From assembly GCA_964518305.1 (NCBI GenBank), contig CAZFDK010000003.1, positions 1 through 64,000 of the forward strand: a DNA stretch of 64,000 nucleotides, written 5' to 3'. The stretch's first letter is position 1, and every line of letters begins with the position of its first letter. Positions 43,367 to 53,340 of the stretch are shown in pieces. This DNA comes from Caribbeanibacter sp964518305. GTDB taxonomy: Bacteria; Gemmatimonadota; Gemmatimonadetes; Palauibacterales; Palauibacteraceae. The position numbers were made by a program, and so were the translations under genes. The notes under the pieces were generated by a model, which saw only the letters and a program-made list of their open reading frames with translations, had not been told where the DNA came from and searched no databases.

Positions 43367-44208
43367 GTCACAGGGAGGGCCGCCGAGGCGACGGCCCCGA
43401 CGCACGGAGGCTCCTCTACTTCGATCTGGAGACCACCGGCACCGATCCCGAGTCCGACCGGATCGTGGAGCTGGCCGCCGTCCGCCCGGGCGACGACGAG
43501 CTCATGGTGCGGCGGTACGATCCCGGCCGACCCATACCACCCGCCGCGACAGGGGTGCACGGCATCGCCGACGAGGACGTGGTCGACGCCCCGCCGTTCG
43601 AGGAGGAAGCCGGCAGGATCCAGCGGCTCGTCGAGGGGCGGATCCTGTGCGGCTACAACATCCGGAGCTTCGACACGGTGATGCTGGACCTGGAGCTCCG
43701 GCGCGCGGGCCAGCCGGGACTCGACCTGGAGCAGGTGCGCGAGGTGGATCTGATGCGCGTATGGGAGGAGATGGAGGGCGGCGTCCGTACGGCCGAGGCG
43801 CCGGAGGAGGCGGGCGCCGCGGCCGGGACGGAGCGAGGGTCGGAGGCCGACGCGGGCGGGAAGGGGCCCGGCTGGACCCTTTCGCACGCCGTGGAGCGGT
43901 TCCTGGGTCGGGAGGTCGAGGAGGCGCACACCGCGGCGGCGGACACCCGGGTCCTGCCGCGCCTCCTGGCCGCTGTGCGGGAGACGCATGACCTCAGCCT
44001 CGAGGAGATGCTCGTGCTCTCCAGAAGGCCGGACGAGGTGGACCGGGCCGGAAAGCTGCGCCGCCGTCGCGGCGAGGTGGTATTCGCGTTCGGCAAGCAC
44101 CGCGGGGAGCCCGTCACGGAGAACCCGGACTACGCGGAGTGGATCCTGGAGGCCGACTTCCCGAGTGACACGAAGCGCTTCATCCGACGGCTTCTGGAGC
44201 ACTCGTGA
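43363..44208 (+). CDS. DEDDh 3'-5' exonuclease with DUF3820-like C-terminus
   Basis: 281 residues from a GTG overlapping the previous stop. The exonuclease fold has FDLETTG (Asp21, Glu23), GYNIRSFD near 102-109, and EAHTAAADTRV near 186-196 with the His and last Asp: the DEDDh pattern of DnaQ-type exonucleases. An Ala/Glu/Gly-rich insert lies at about 145-170. The C-terminal 60 residues (FGKHRGEPVTENPDYAEW and DFPSDTKRF) match the small domain found at the end of some bacterial exonucleases. It may degrade single-stranded DNA or RNA in repair. Overlaps the BtpA gene start. Confidence 0.86.
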   Translation: MSHREGRRGDGPDARRLLYFDLETTGTDPESDRIVELAAVRPGDDELMVRRYDPGRPIPPAATGVHGIADEDVVDAPPFEEEAGRIQRLVEGRILCGYNIRSFDTVMLDLELRRAGQPGLDLEQVREVDLMRVWEEMEGGVRTAEAPEEAGAAAGTERGSEADAGGKGPGWTLSHAVERFLGREVEEAHTAAADTRVLPRLLAAVRETHDLSLEEMLVLSRRPDEVDRAGKLRRRRGEVVFAFGKHRGEPVTENPDYAEWILEADFPSDTKRFIRRLLEHS

Positions 44209-45017
44209 GCTGGCTCGAGGAGGAGCTCGGGACGGCGTCGCCGGTCATCGGCGTCGCCCACGTGCCGCCGCTCCCCGGGAGCGCGAGAGGGGGGGCGGAC
44301 CGGCTCCGGCGGCTGCTGGACCGGGTTCGGCGGGACGCCGCGTCCCTGGCCGCAGGGGGCGCCGACGCGGTGCTGATCGAGAATTTCGGGGACACCCCCT
44401 ACTATCCGACCGACGTGCCGAAGCACGTGGTGGCCTTCATGACGCGCCTGGCCTCGACGGCCCGCGAGGCTTCCGCGCTCCCCCTCGGCGTGAACGTGCT
44501 ACGCAACGACGGGCGGGCCGCGGTCTCCGTAGCGGCCGCGGCCGGCGGCAGGTTCGCACGGGTGAACGTCTACGCCGGCGCCCGGGTCACGGATCAGGGG
44601 GTGGTGGAGGGGCGGGCCGCCGAGATACAGCGCCTCCGGCGGCGGGTGGCGCCGGACGTCCGCGTGCTGGCCGACGTCCGGGTCAAGCACTCCGAGCCGC
44701 TGGGCGAGGAGCCTCCGCTGGACCGGGCGGTGGAGGACGTCGTGGAGCGGGGCGGGGCGGACGGCGTGGTCGTCACCGGCGACGCCACCGGGCGACCTCC
44801 GGACCCGGAGCGGCTGCGGGAAGCGAAGCGGTCCGCCGCCGGTGTGCCGGTCTTCGCCGGCAGCGGGGTCGCGCGGAAGACGGCGGCGGAGACCCTGGAA
44901 GAGGCCGACGGCCTGATCGTCGGGACCGACCTCAAGGAAGGCGGCCGGACGGAGGCCCCGGTCAGCGAGGAACGGGTGCGGTCCCTCGTGGAGACCGCCC
45001 GGAGCGCGGACGCCTGA
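44205..45017 (+). CDS. BtpA/SgcQ-family TIM-barrel protein
   Basis: 270 residues from a GTG overlapping the exonuclease stop. The family signature starts VIGVAHVPPLPGSARG, then GADAVLIENFGDTPYY, LPLGVNVLRNDGRAAVSVAA, ADVRVKHSEPLG, GVVVTGDATGRPPD and the late barrel loop VFAGSGV. BtpA is required for photosystem I stability in cyanobacteria, but most members, in non-photosynthetic bacteria, have unknown function and are related to phosphate-binding TIM barrels. It closes a three-gene run with aminotransferase and exonuclease. Confidence 0.85.
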   Translation: MSWLEEELGTASPVIGVAHVPPLPGSARGGADRLRRLLDRVRRDAASLAAGGADAVLIENFGDTPYYPTDVPKHVVAFMTRLASTAREASALPLGVNVLRNDGRAAVSVAAAAGGRFARVNVYAGARVTDQGVVEGRAAEIQRLRRRVAPDVRVLADVRVKHSEPLGEEPPLDRAVEDVVERGGADGVVVTGDATGRPPDPERLREAKRSAAGVPVFAGSGVARKTAAETLEEADGLIVGTDLKEGGRTEAPVSEERVRSLVETARSADA

Positions 45018-45033
45018 GACGGGGCCCTCCGCC

Positions 45034-45612
45034 TCATGCCACAGCTCGTCCCGCGTCGCCGGCCAGGTCCGGGCTCTCCGGGCGCGCGTAGTCGTCCCGG
45101 GTACCGCCGTAGGAGAGCAGAATGGCCCCGAAGCCGGACGTCACGGCCACCCAGGTCACCACGGAGGCCGCCGTCCACAACATCGCTTCGAACAGCTGTC
45201 CCGGGACCCCCAGGATACCGAAGGGCCCGATCAGGGCGTAGAGGACCATCAGGAGGCCGAGCCCCACGAGCAGGGTCTTGTAGGGTCCGCCGCGGAGCCC
45301 CTCCGCCCACCCGGCCTCCTGTTCGGCGGCCAAGCTCCCCGTGGCGTAGGCCGCGGCCAGATACCCCCCGAGAAGCGCCAGGCCCGCCGCCGCGATGTAC
45401 AGCGGGATGAGCGGGATCGTGAGAATGGCGAGAGCCAGGACCACGAGCCCGGGGAGCAACAGGAATTCCGCCGCCAGGCCGAGCAGGAAAGCCCGCGGAA
45501 AGCTGTGCCGGAGCGTGTCGGCGGCCGTCTCGAGCTGCGGCCGGACCATGAAGACCGGAATCAGCCCGACGACGGCCAGGATGATGAACAGGCTGAGCGT
45601 GGAGAAGCACAT
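45034..45612 (-). CDS. multi-helix integral membrane protein of unknown function
   Basis: 192 residues, hydrophobic, with helices at about 3-22, 40-66, 66-92, 112-132 and 138-168. The HSFPRAFLLGLAAEFLLLPGL stretch is split by a short loop and resembles the membrane region that follows bactofilin-like domains in some bacteria, but no bactofilin part is present. No catalytic motif is visible. The gene is convergent with btpA and divergent from the S15 hydrolase gene. Confidence 0.65.
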   Translation of the reverse strand: MCFSTLSLFIILAVVGLIPVFMVRPQLETAADTLRHSFPRAFLLGLAAEFLLLPGLVVLALAILTIPLIPLYIAAAGLALLGGYLAAAYATGSLAAEQEAGWAEGLRGGPYKTLLVGLGLLMVLYALIGPFGILGVPGQLFEAMLWTAASVVTWVAVTSGFGAILLSYGGTRDDYARPESPDLAGDAGRAVA

Positions 45613-45781
45613 GGCGTGACCTCGCCCCCCCTCAATCTATGTGATGTCCGAACGGGTCGTCTCTCGCTGTCGGCCCTCCCTACGGGGTGCGACGGGGTGG
45701 AGTTTCAGCGCCCGCGCCGACACGTTTTCCGCCGCACCGAGACGCCGCACGCCGCCGGAGCATCACGTGAGAGGGGCCACC

Positions 45782-47626
45782 GTGGACCGCCGTTCGAGAG
45801 GGACTTCTCGGGAGTCGCCGGAGGACGGGGACCCGCCCGGTCGTGCCCTGGCCGCCGGGGCCGCCACAGCGGTCCTCCTCATCGCACTCGTCGCGTCGAG
45901 CCCGGCGGCCGCCGTCGGAGCCGGGGTCGGGCCGGACACCACCGGTCTCCACATCACCGACGTCAGAATTCCCGTTCAGGGGGGTGTCGAGCTCCACGGA
46001 CGGCTGTGGCGCCCCGAGCCCCGGAGCGAGGCGCGACCGGCCATCCTTTCGCTCACGCCGTACACGTCCGACGACGCTCACGAGTACGGGGCCTACTTCG
46101 CCCGCCACGGCTACGCGTACCTGAACGTCGACGTCCGGGGGCGCGGAGCGTCGGAGGGGGAGTTCTGGCCGCTGGTCCGGGACGGGCCGGACGGTGCTGC
46201 GGTCGTGCGCTGGATCGCGGGGCAGCCGTGGAGCGACGGCAGGGTCGCCACCCGTGGGGGGTCCTACCGGGGGATGGTCCAGTGGCAGATCATGGCCGAC
46301 GGGCCGGTCGAGTCGCTCCGAACGGCCGTTCCAACGGCTTCGGCCTATCCCGGGTGGGACTTCCCCAACTCGAACGGGATCTTCTCCAGCTACTCGGCCC
46401 GCTGGCTGGCCTTCGTGCAGGGACGCGCGTCGCAGGGATCTCTGTTCGGAGACTCCGAATACTGGGATTCCCGCTACATGGAGATGCACCGCAGCGGCCG
46501 CGCGTTCGAGGACCTGGACGCTATCACTGGAATCTCTTCGCGGGTGTTCCAGCGTTGGATCCGGCATCCCCACCTGGACGGATACTGGCGGGCCCCCAGC
46601 CCGGACTCGGCCGACTACGCACGGCTCGACAGGCCGATCCTCACCGTCACCGGACACTTCGACGGCGACCAGCCCGGGGCGCTGCGCTACTACCGGAAGC
46701 ACATGCGACACGGCTCGCCGGCGGGGAAGCGTCATCACTACCTGCTGATCGGCCCCTGGAGTCACGGCGGAACGAGAGACCCGGAGAGCGAGCTGGGCGA
46801 GCTGAGCTTCGCCGACACGGCGGCTCTGGACATGAACGCCCTCCACCGGCGGTGGTTCGACTGGGTGCTCCGCGACGGCGAGAAGCCGGCGATCCTCGAA
46901 GATCGGGTGGTCTACTACGTCATGGGGGACGGACGGTGGAGAACCGCTCCCTCACTCGAGGCGGTGTCGGACACCTCCCGCACGCTCTACCTGAGCTCCG
47001 CATCGGGCAATCCCGAGGGTCCCTTCGAGCCCGGTCGCCTCTCGCGGCGCCCGCCGGAGGAGGCCGACGTCGATCGCTACGTCTACGACCCGCGCGACAC
47101 GGCGGACGTGGCGACGCTGGAGAGCATGGAGGAGCCGACGGCGCCGGGGGCGGCTTTTTTGGACGGGCCGAAGCTGGTCTACCAGAGCGCGCCGCTGGAG
47201 GAGAGCGTCGAGATCTCCGGCCAGATGCGGCTGGACGCGTGGATCGAGATGGACGTCCCGGACACCGACATCGGGGCCTGGGTATACGAGATCCGGCCCA
47301 CCGGGCGGACGATTCTCCTGGGCGAGACGGAGCTCCGGGCGCGGCACAGGCTCGGCGTGGACACGACGGCCTTGGTCCAGCCGGGACGGGTTGAGCGATA
47401 TCGGTTCGACCGCTTCTTCTGGTTCTCCCGTCGCCTGCAGGAGGGGAGCAGGGTCCGCCTGGTGGTGGCACCGCTGAATACACCGGCCGTACAGAAGAAC
47501 TACAACTCGGGCGGAGATCCCGTGGAGGAGACCGTCGCGGACGCCCGCACGGCCACGGTTCAATTCCACCTGTCGGAGGACCGGCCGAGCGCCCTCGTCC
47601 TGCCGGTGCGCTCCACGTCGAACTGA
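45782..47626 (+). CDS. exported CocE/NonD-type hydrolase, S15 family
   Basis: 614 residues from GTG 45782, which follows GAGAGGGG; an upstream ATG at 45641 would add 47 residues before the signal-like helix (ALAAGAATAVLLIALVA). The alpha/beta hydrolase core has Ser161 in GGSYRGM, an Asp in TGHFDGDQPG and a His in GPWSHGG, the X-Pro dipeptidyl-peptidase/cocaine-esterase triad. The C-terminal jelly-roll domain begins near 400 (VVYYVMGDGRW) and ends at QFHLSEDRP. It is an acyl or peptide hydrolase likely in the periplasm. Confidence 0.86.
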   Translation: MDRRSRGTSRESPEDGDPPGRALAAGAATAVLLIALVASSPAAAVGAGVGPDTTGLHITDVRIPVQGGVELHGRLWRPEPRSEARPAILSLTPYTSDDAHEYGAYFARHGYAYLNVDVRGRGASEGEFWPLVRDGPDGAAVVRWIAGQPWSDGRVATRGGSYRGMVQWQIMADGPVESLRTAVPTASAYPGWDFPNSNGIFSSYSARWLAFVQGRASQGSLFGDSEYWDSRYMEMHRSGRAFEDLDAITGISSRVFQRWIRHPHLDGYWRAPSPDSADYARLDRPILTVTGHFDGDQPGALRYYRKHMRHGSPAGKRHHYLLIGPWSHGGTRDPESELGELSFADTAALDMNALHRRWFDWVLRDGEKPAILEDRVVYYVMGDGRWRTAPSLEAVSDTSRTLYLSSASGNPEGPFEPGRLSRRPPEEADVDRYVYDPRDTADVATLESMEEPTAPGAAFLDGPKLVYQSAPLEESVEISGQMRLDAWIEMDVPDTDIGAWVYEIRPTGRTILLGETELRARHRLGVDTTALVQPGRVERYRFDRFFWFSRRLQEGSRVRLVVAPLNTPAVQKNYNSGGDPVEETVADARTATVQFHLSEDRPSALVLPVRSTSN

Positions 47627-47658
47627 CTGGCCGAACGCCTGAAGAGAAGGGAGGGCCC

Positions 47659-47937
47659 GTGTACCTGTTCGATCCGACTCTGCTGCAGATCGTCATGGCC
47701 GTCGTGGCGGCCCTGGCCACGGCCTTCCTGTCGGCGTGGCTGGTGGCCGGCGCCGCGGGATCCGCCGCTGACAGGGAGGATGGGGGCGAGCGCGCCGCGG
47801 GCCAGCCGGGTGACGAGCAGGAGGAGCTGGAGACCCGGCAGAGCGTGATCATCTGGACCGCCGCCGGGACCGGGCTCCTGTTCGTGCTCTGGTGGGCCAC
47901 CCTGTCGACGGGTTCGGGCGGCCAGCCGCCGCTCTGA
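47659..47937 (+). CDS. small two-helix membrane protein with acidic linker
   Basis: 92 residues from a GTG behind GGGAGGG. Hydrophobic segments at about 10-32 and 63-82 are joined by a 30-residue acidic, Gly/Asp/Glu-rich loop. No recognised domain or homologue. It sits between the S15 hydrolase and the aldo/keto reductase, 32 bp from each. Confidence 0.6.
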   Translation: MYLFDPTLLQIVMAVVAALATAFLSAWLVAGAAGSAADREDGGERAAGQPGDEQEELETRQSVIIWTAAGTGLLFVLWWATLSTGSGGQPPL

Positions 47938-47970
47938 CCGGTTCACGGTTCGCCGCTGGAGGAGGTCGCA

Positions 47971-48951
<981 letters not shown>

Positions 48952-48956
48952 GAGCC

Positions 48957-48978
48957 CGCCGGCGGCGTCGGGCCGGCG
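48957..48978. terminator. hairpin between convergent genes
   Basis: CGCCGGC and GCCGGCG pair across an 8-base loop between the aldo/keto reductase and the DUF5916 gene, which converge. There is no T-run, so it is only a candidate for a bidirectional stop. Confidence 0.3.
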
Positions 48979-49008
48979 ACGAACCGGCGGCCGCTCCCCC
49001 CGCTTCCG

Positions 49009-51834
49009 CTACAGGTCCAGGAAGTGGCTCACCTTCACGATGAAGCGGTTCTCGGACTCCGCCCCGAAGAGGGAGTCGACGTCCCGGCCGAGGTCGAAGT
49101 CTCCGATGTCCGCCCGGTCCCGACGATCGTGCTGCCAGACGAGGAAGAGGATAGAGCCCGGCATGTACTCCCACCGAACCACCGCGTTGCCGCGGAGGGA
49201 GCGGAAGTTGAAGTCCTGCTCGCTGAACGACGTCTCGGGCTCGCCGTCGCCGTCGTAGTCCAGGTACCGCCGGCCCTCGAAGAGACACGTGCGCGGCGCG
49301 GCGCCGCTGAGCGATTCGCCGCGCGCCGTGCAGCTCAGCTCATCCCCGTTCACCACGGGGGTGCCCTCCGCGAATTGATCGAATCGGTAGGTCGCCGGTT
49401 GCGCGAGCTGCTTGATCCCGTTGAAGTCCACGGCGGAAATCAGGGGCTGGGCGAAGAGCTGCAGGCTCAGGTCGGGTGAGAGGGCCACGTTCAGGCGCGT
49501 CTCCATGGAGAGCTGGGTCCGCTCCAGGTCGGCGAAGAGGTAGCGGTCGCCAAAGGTGGGCCCGAATCCGGTGTTCTCGTCGGTCATCACGTACTGCGCC
49601 CCGTTCGTCTCGTCCCGGTACTGGGGCTCGAGCTCGATCTCCCAGCTGGAGGAGGGCCGAACGGACAGCTCGGTGCTGAGGCGCCAGGTCCGCCCGGCGT
49701 CCAGGCCGAGGGAGGTGTAGCTGATGTTCGGCTCCACGCTCACCCGCTTCCGGGAGTCGGTGCTGAAGCGGAGGGAGGCCCGCCGCTCGGAGGGGGTCGT
49801 CATCAGCGGGCCGCCGCGGGTCTTCGTGTCGCTCATGGCCTGCGGCGAGTAGCCGAGCTCGGGGCTGATCCACCAGTTGTTGTGGAGCTCGCCGCGGAAG
49901 TCGACGTTGAAGAAGCCTTCCTCGTAGGCGTTGGCCCACTGGTCGCCCGAGAAGGGATCGTCCAGCAGGGTGTGGCGAGCGTTGTGGAAGGTGAACGCCG
50001 AGACCGACCAGTTCCGGAACACAGGTCCCGGCGTGATCTCCTGATATTCCACCCGGGCTCCGCCGTCGAGGCGCGCTCCCTCGCTGTTGAAACCGATGTC
50101 GTTGGCGGCGAAGTCCGGGGTGATCTCCGCCAGCCACACCCCCCAGGTCCAGTGCTCGGCGCTCTGGCGGTTGAACTCGAGCCGCCAGTTGGCGCCGGTC
50201 ATCTGTGTTCGCACGGAGTCGACCTCGACCTTCTCTGCGTCCGGTCGCTGAAAGTAGTGCTGGGGGTTCGTCTGGATGTCGAGGATGGCTTCCCGCGAGC
50301 CCTGCACGTGGGTCCCGGCGTAGTAGCCCTCCAGGGACCACCTGCGGTCGTTGGCCCCGCCCCACTGGTGCGTGAAGTCCAGCCCCCCGCTGAAGGCCTG
50401 GTCCGTCAGCTCGCCGAGCCGGCCGTCGGAGGGAAGGTGCCGGTTCACGCCGGTGACGATGGCTCCGACCCTGGTGGCGCCGTTCCGGAAGTCCTGCTGC
50501 ACCCGGCCGACGCCGTACTCGGTGGTGGGCTCCACCAGAAACTCCCGGGTGGTGCCGCTTTCGGGGTAGTACGCCCGGCCCTGCTCCTCGGCGGTGAGGG
50601 CCGCCAGGCCGCCCACCGAGAGGCCGCCCTGGGTGCGTCCGGTGAACTTGGTCGCTCCGAGGATCGTGGTCCGGTCCGGAACGCTCGCGAAGGCCGCATC
50701 CCTCGGCGCGTCGCCGTGCGGTTCGCGGCCGATGCGCCGGCTGAAGAAGAGCCGGCTGCGGCGCCCGGACATATCGAAGCTGAAGACCTGGGCGTCCTGC
50801 ACGAAGAAGGGGCGCTTCTCCGGGAAGAAGGTCTCGAAGGCGGAGAGGTTGATGACCGCCGGATCGACCTCGACCTGCCCGAAGTCCGGATTCACCGTGG
50901 CGTCCAGCGTGAAGGCGGAGCCGACGCCGTAGCTCAGGTCACCCCCGACCCGGGGGGAGAGCTCCGTGGACTCGGCCAGCGGATTGGCAGCGTCCACGGG
51001 CCGGGAGGAGAGCTGTGAGACGACGTAGGGCTGGATCTCGAACCGCCGGGCCGCCCCCCGGAACCGGAGTCCCGTCAGGCGCCCCCACTGGTTCACGGTG
51101 CCCTGGACGGTCCGGGACTCCAGGGACCAGTAGCTGGTGGAGCTGCTGGCGAGCCGACGCCGGGTGAAGTTGATGCCCCACCGCTGATCGCCGGGGCGGG
51201 ACTCGAAGCGGATCTGCGAGAGGGGGATGCGCATCTCCACCGTCCACCCGGCTGAGTCGACATGGGTCGCCGACTCCCACACCGCGTTCCAGTTCACGTC
51301 CTGTCCTCTGCGGCCTCCTCCGCCGCTGACGAAGGCGTCGCGCTCGACGCCGGAGACGGCGACGCGGAAGACGTATCCGGTCTGCTGGTCCAGGTTCGGG
51401 TCCAGGGACAGCTCGAAGTAGTCGTACTGCCCCCGCTCGTCCCGACGCACCAGCTGACTCGCGATGGCCGACGGATCGTCCTCGTACATCCGGGCCGTCA
51501 CGTACATCGTTTCGGCGTCGTACAGAACGCGAACCTCCGTCGGCCGGGCCGGAGGCGCGCCTTCCGTGGGGTCGCCCTGCACGAAATCGGTGGCGACCGG
51601 TGCCCGGTCCCACGCCGCCTCCACGGGGCGACCGTCGATCTCGAGCTCCCCCTGCAGTCGGACGGCTTCGACGGCCGGGCGCGCGGATGGCTCCTGCGCG
51701 ACGGCCGCAGCCGGCAGCAGGAGGGCGGAGGTGACGAGTGACAACAGCCACGCTACGGTTGCCCGTCGCGGTGAACGGGGGCAGTCGAGGCCGCACGTCT
51801 GCGCAGCTGGGTTGCGGAAAAGGCTTGCGTCCAC
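49009..51834 (-). CDS. DUF5916 outer-membrane protein with CBM9-like N-terminus
   Basis: 941 residues from a GTG at 51834. A signal peptide (LLSLVTSALLLPAAAVAQE) lies at about 28-47, so the start is slightly uncertain. A carbohydrate-binding family 9-like domain follows (ELEIDGRPVEAAWDRA near 65, DYFELSLDPN near 135, EMRIPLSQIRF near 195). From about 260 onward the DUF5916 beta-barrel takes over, with FFPEKRPFFVQD near 335 as landmark and an ending FIVKVSHFLDL. The architecture is widely present in Gemmatimonadota and Bacteroidota; a role in uptake or secretion of glycans or peptides is plausible but unproved. Confidence 0.88.
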   Translation of the reverse strand: MDASLFRNPAAQTCGLDCPRSPRRATVAWLLSLVTSALLLPAAAVAQEPSARPAVEAVRLQGELEIDGRPVEAAWDRAPVATDFVQGDPTEGAPPARPTEVRVLYDAETMYVTARMYEDDPSAIASQLVRRDERGQYDYFELSLDPNLDQQTGYVFRVAVSGVERDAFVSGGGGRRGQDVNWNAVWESATHVDSAGWTVEMRIPLSQIRFESRPGDQRWGINFTRRRLASSSTSYWSLESRTVQGTVNQWGRLTGLRFRGAARRFEIQPYVVSQLSSRPVDAANPLAESTELSPRVGGDLSYGVGSAFTLDATVNPDFGQVEVDPAVINLSAFETFFPEKRPFFVQDAQVFSFDMSGRRSRLFFSRRIGREPHGDAPRDAAFASVPDRTTILGATKFTGRTQGGLSVGGLAALTAEEQGRAYYPESGTTREFLVEPTTEYGVGRVQQDFRNGATRVGAIVTGVNRHLPSDGRLGELTDQAFSGGLDFTHQWGGANDRRWSLEGYYAGTHVQGSREAILDIQTNPQHYFQRPDAEKVEVDSVRTQMTGANWRLEFNRQSAEHWTWGVWLAEITPDFAANDIGFNSEGARLDGGARVEYQEITPGPVFRNWSVSAFTFHNARHTLLDDPFSGDQWANAYEEGFFNVDFRGELHNNWWISPELGYSPQAMSDTKTRGGPLMTTPSERRASLRFSTDSRKRVSVEPNISYTSLGLDAGRTWRLSTELSVRPSSSWEIELEPQYRDETNGAQYVMTDENTGFGPTFGDRYLFADLERTQLSMETRLNVALSPDLSLQLFAQPLISAVDFNGIKQLAQPATYRFDQFAEGTPVVNGDELSCTARGESLSGAAPRTCLFEGRRYLDYDGDGEPETSFSEQDFNFRSLRGNAVVRWEYMPGSILFLVWQHDRRDRADIGDFDLGRDVDSLFGAESENRFIVKVSHFLDL

Positions 51835-52223
51835 GGTACCTGTCGTGATCGGAGTGCAGGAACTGAAAAGCGGGCCTTCGGAAGGCCGACTGTGGATCTG
51901 GCCCCGGTCCCCCCGCGTCGGCCACGGTAGACTCTACAACATCGGGAACGAAGGGAGTGTTTACCGGACCGCGGGGCAGGAGGTCCCGGCGCGGGGGGAC
52001 CTCTGCCGTCTCCGTGCTGTAGATCACGACCTGTGCCACGCCGCACAGGCTCGTCCGAGCGCGGGACCGGAGCACGCACACGATTATTACGGGGCCTGTG
52101 GGGGGCGGCCTCCGGTCGCAACCGGCGAATCCGACAGCTCCGGTTCCCACCAACGGCCCGGACAGCGCCGAGGCGGCAGACCGTGCCTCCCCACATTCTC
52201 CATCGAAGACAGGGGACGATCTG
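51835..52223. other. divergent promoter region, 389 bp
   Basis: Separates the DUF5916 gene (minus) and the LolA-like gene (plus). It holds an 11-bp dyad, GTAGA C TCTAC, at 51927-51937, and AT-rich short stretches such as ATTATTAC near 52083. No complete promoter could be identified. Confidence 0.4.
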
Positions 52224-53060
52224 ATGAGCAGGAATAGCCGGGACCGACGGTCCGCGATCGCCCCGTGGTCCGTCGTCGCGGCCGCCGCGGGTGCAATCGC
52301 ACTGGTGCTGCCGGCTCCGGGCTTCGGTCAGGGGAGTGCCGGGGAGGTCCTCCGGACGGTGATGGACCGAAGCGAAGCCCGGTTGGAGGGCGTGGATTCG
52401 GTGACGGTCGTTCAGGAGCTCACGATGCCGATGGGCATGACCAGGCGGCAGGAGCTGCGCCTGACGACGAGCACTCGAAACGGGCGCACCGTACTGGTTC
52501 CAGCGCGCGAGAACGCCGGGACGGAGCTCGTGCCGGCGGCGAGCATGCTGGCGACCATGGACAGTACGGTGGCCGCCTCGGTGCTCAGAGGACGGTCCGA
52601 GGTCGATGGACACGACGTCTACGTCGTCGCAGTACCCGATCTACCGGCGATCGACTTCGGACAGGATGCCCTGGCCGGGGCGAGAGGGCGTTCATTCGAG
52701 GGAGACAGTGCGAGCTTCTACGTCGATGCAGAACAGTACGTACCGCGTCGGGCCGAGATCTACGGCCAGATGACCATGGGGGACACCCGGCGAACGGTCC
52801 AGGTCGGAGTCCACCTGTCGGACTACCGTGAGACGCGAGGGTATCTGCATCCGTTCCGTAGCGAGATCCAGATCGACATCGAGGGGCTGGGCGAGCAGAT
52901 GCAGGCCATGATGCGGAAGATGCAGAGGGGCGGGGGCGACAGCGCCAGGCAGGCCATGATGGAACAGGCGATGGCCGCCATGATGGGGAACGGAATCACC
53001 GTCACCGCCGTCGTGACGAAGATTCACGTCAGCCGGTCCGGCTCGTTCGGTGGCGGCTGA
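52224..53060 (+). CDS. exported LolA-fold-like outer-membrane-lipoprotein-sorting family protein
   Basis: 278 residues. A signal (VVAAAAGAIALVLPAPGFGQ) is cut near residue 36. The mature part alternates strands (VTVVQELTMPMG, QELRLTTST, DVYVVAVPD) with the end of the fold near YLHPFRSEIQI, a pattern typical of LolA/LolB-like and lipoprotein-sorting proteins. The C-terminal 50 residues are Met-rich helices (MQAMMRKMQRG, MMEQAMAAMMG) with no obvious parallel. AGGGGACG precedes the ATG. The next gene starts 280 bp further on the same strand. Confidence 0.65.
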   Translation: MSRNSRDRRSAIAPWSVVAAAAGAIALVLPAPGFGQGSAGEVLRTVMDRSEARLEGVDSVTVVQELTMPMGMTRRQELRLTTSTRNGRTVLVPARENAGTELVPAASMLATMDSTVAASVLRGRSEVDGHDVYVVAVPDLPAIDFGQDALAGARGRSFEGDSASFYVDAEQYVPRRAEIYGQMTMGDTRRTVQVGVHLSDYRETRGYLHPFRSEIQIDIEGLGEQMQAMMRKMQRGGGDSARQAMMEQAMAAMMGNGITVTAVVTKIHVSRSGSFGGG

Positions 53061-53340
53061 GCCGCCGGCACTGTCCAGGGAGACGGGTCCGGGCGGGGGG
53101 TGCCGGGAAGCGGTGTGTGGGCTCTCCAGCCGGACGACTGCGGTGTATGATGGCCAGCGTGTGCTGGACGACAGCGGAGTTCGCGCGTCGGGGGCACGTC
53201 CGACGCAGATCCGGGGGGCACCGGTGGACGGCGGGAACCCGACCCCGAGTCGCTGACGTTCTGAACAGGCAGCTTTGCGTCAGACGGACAGGCTCAGACG
53301 TACAGGCACCACTCACAGGGGCGAGGCCAAGGAGACCGCG

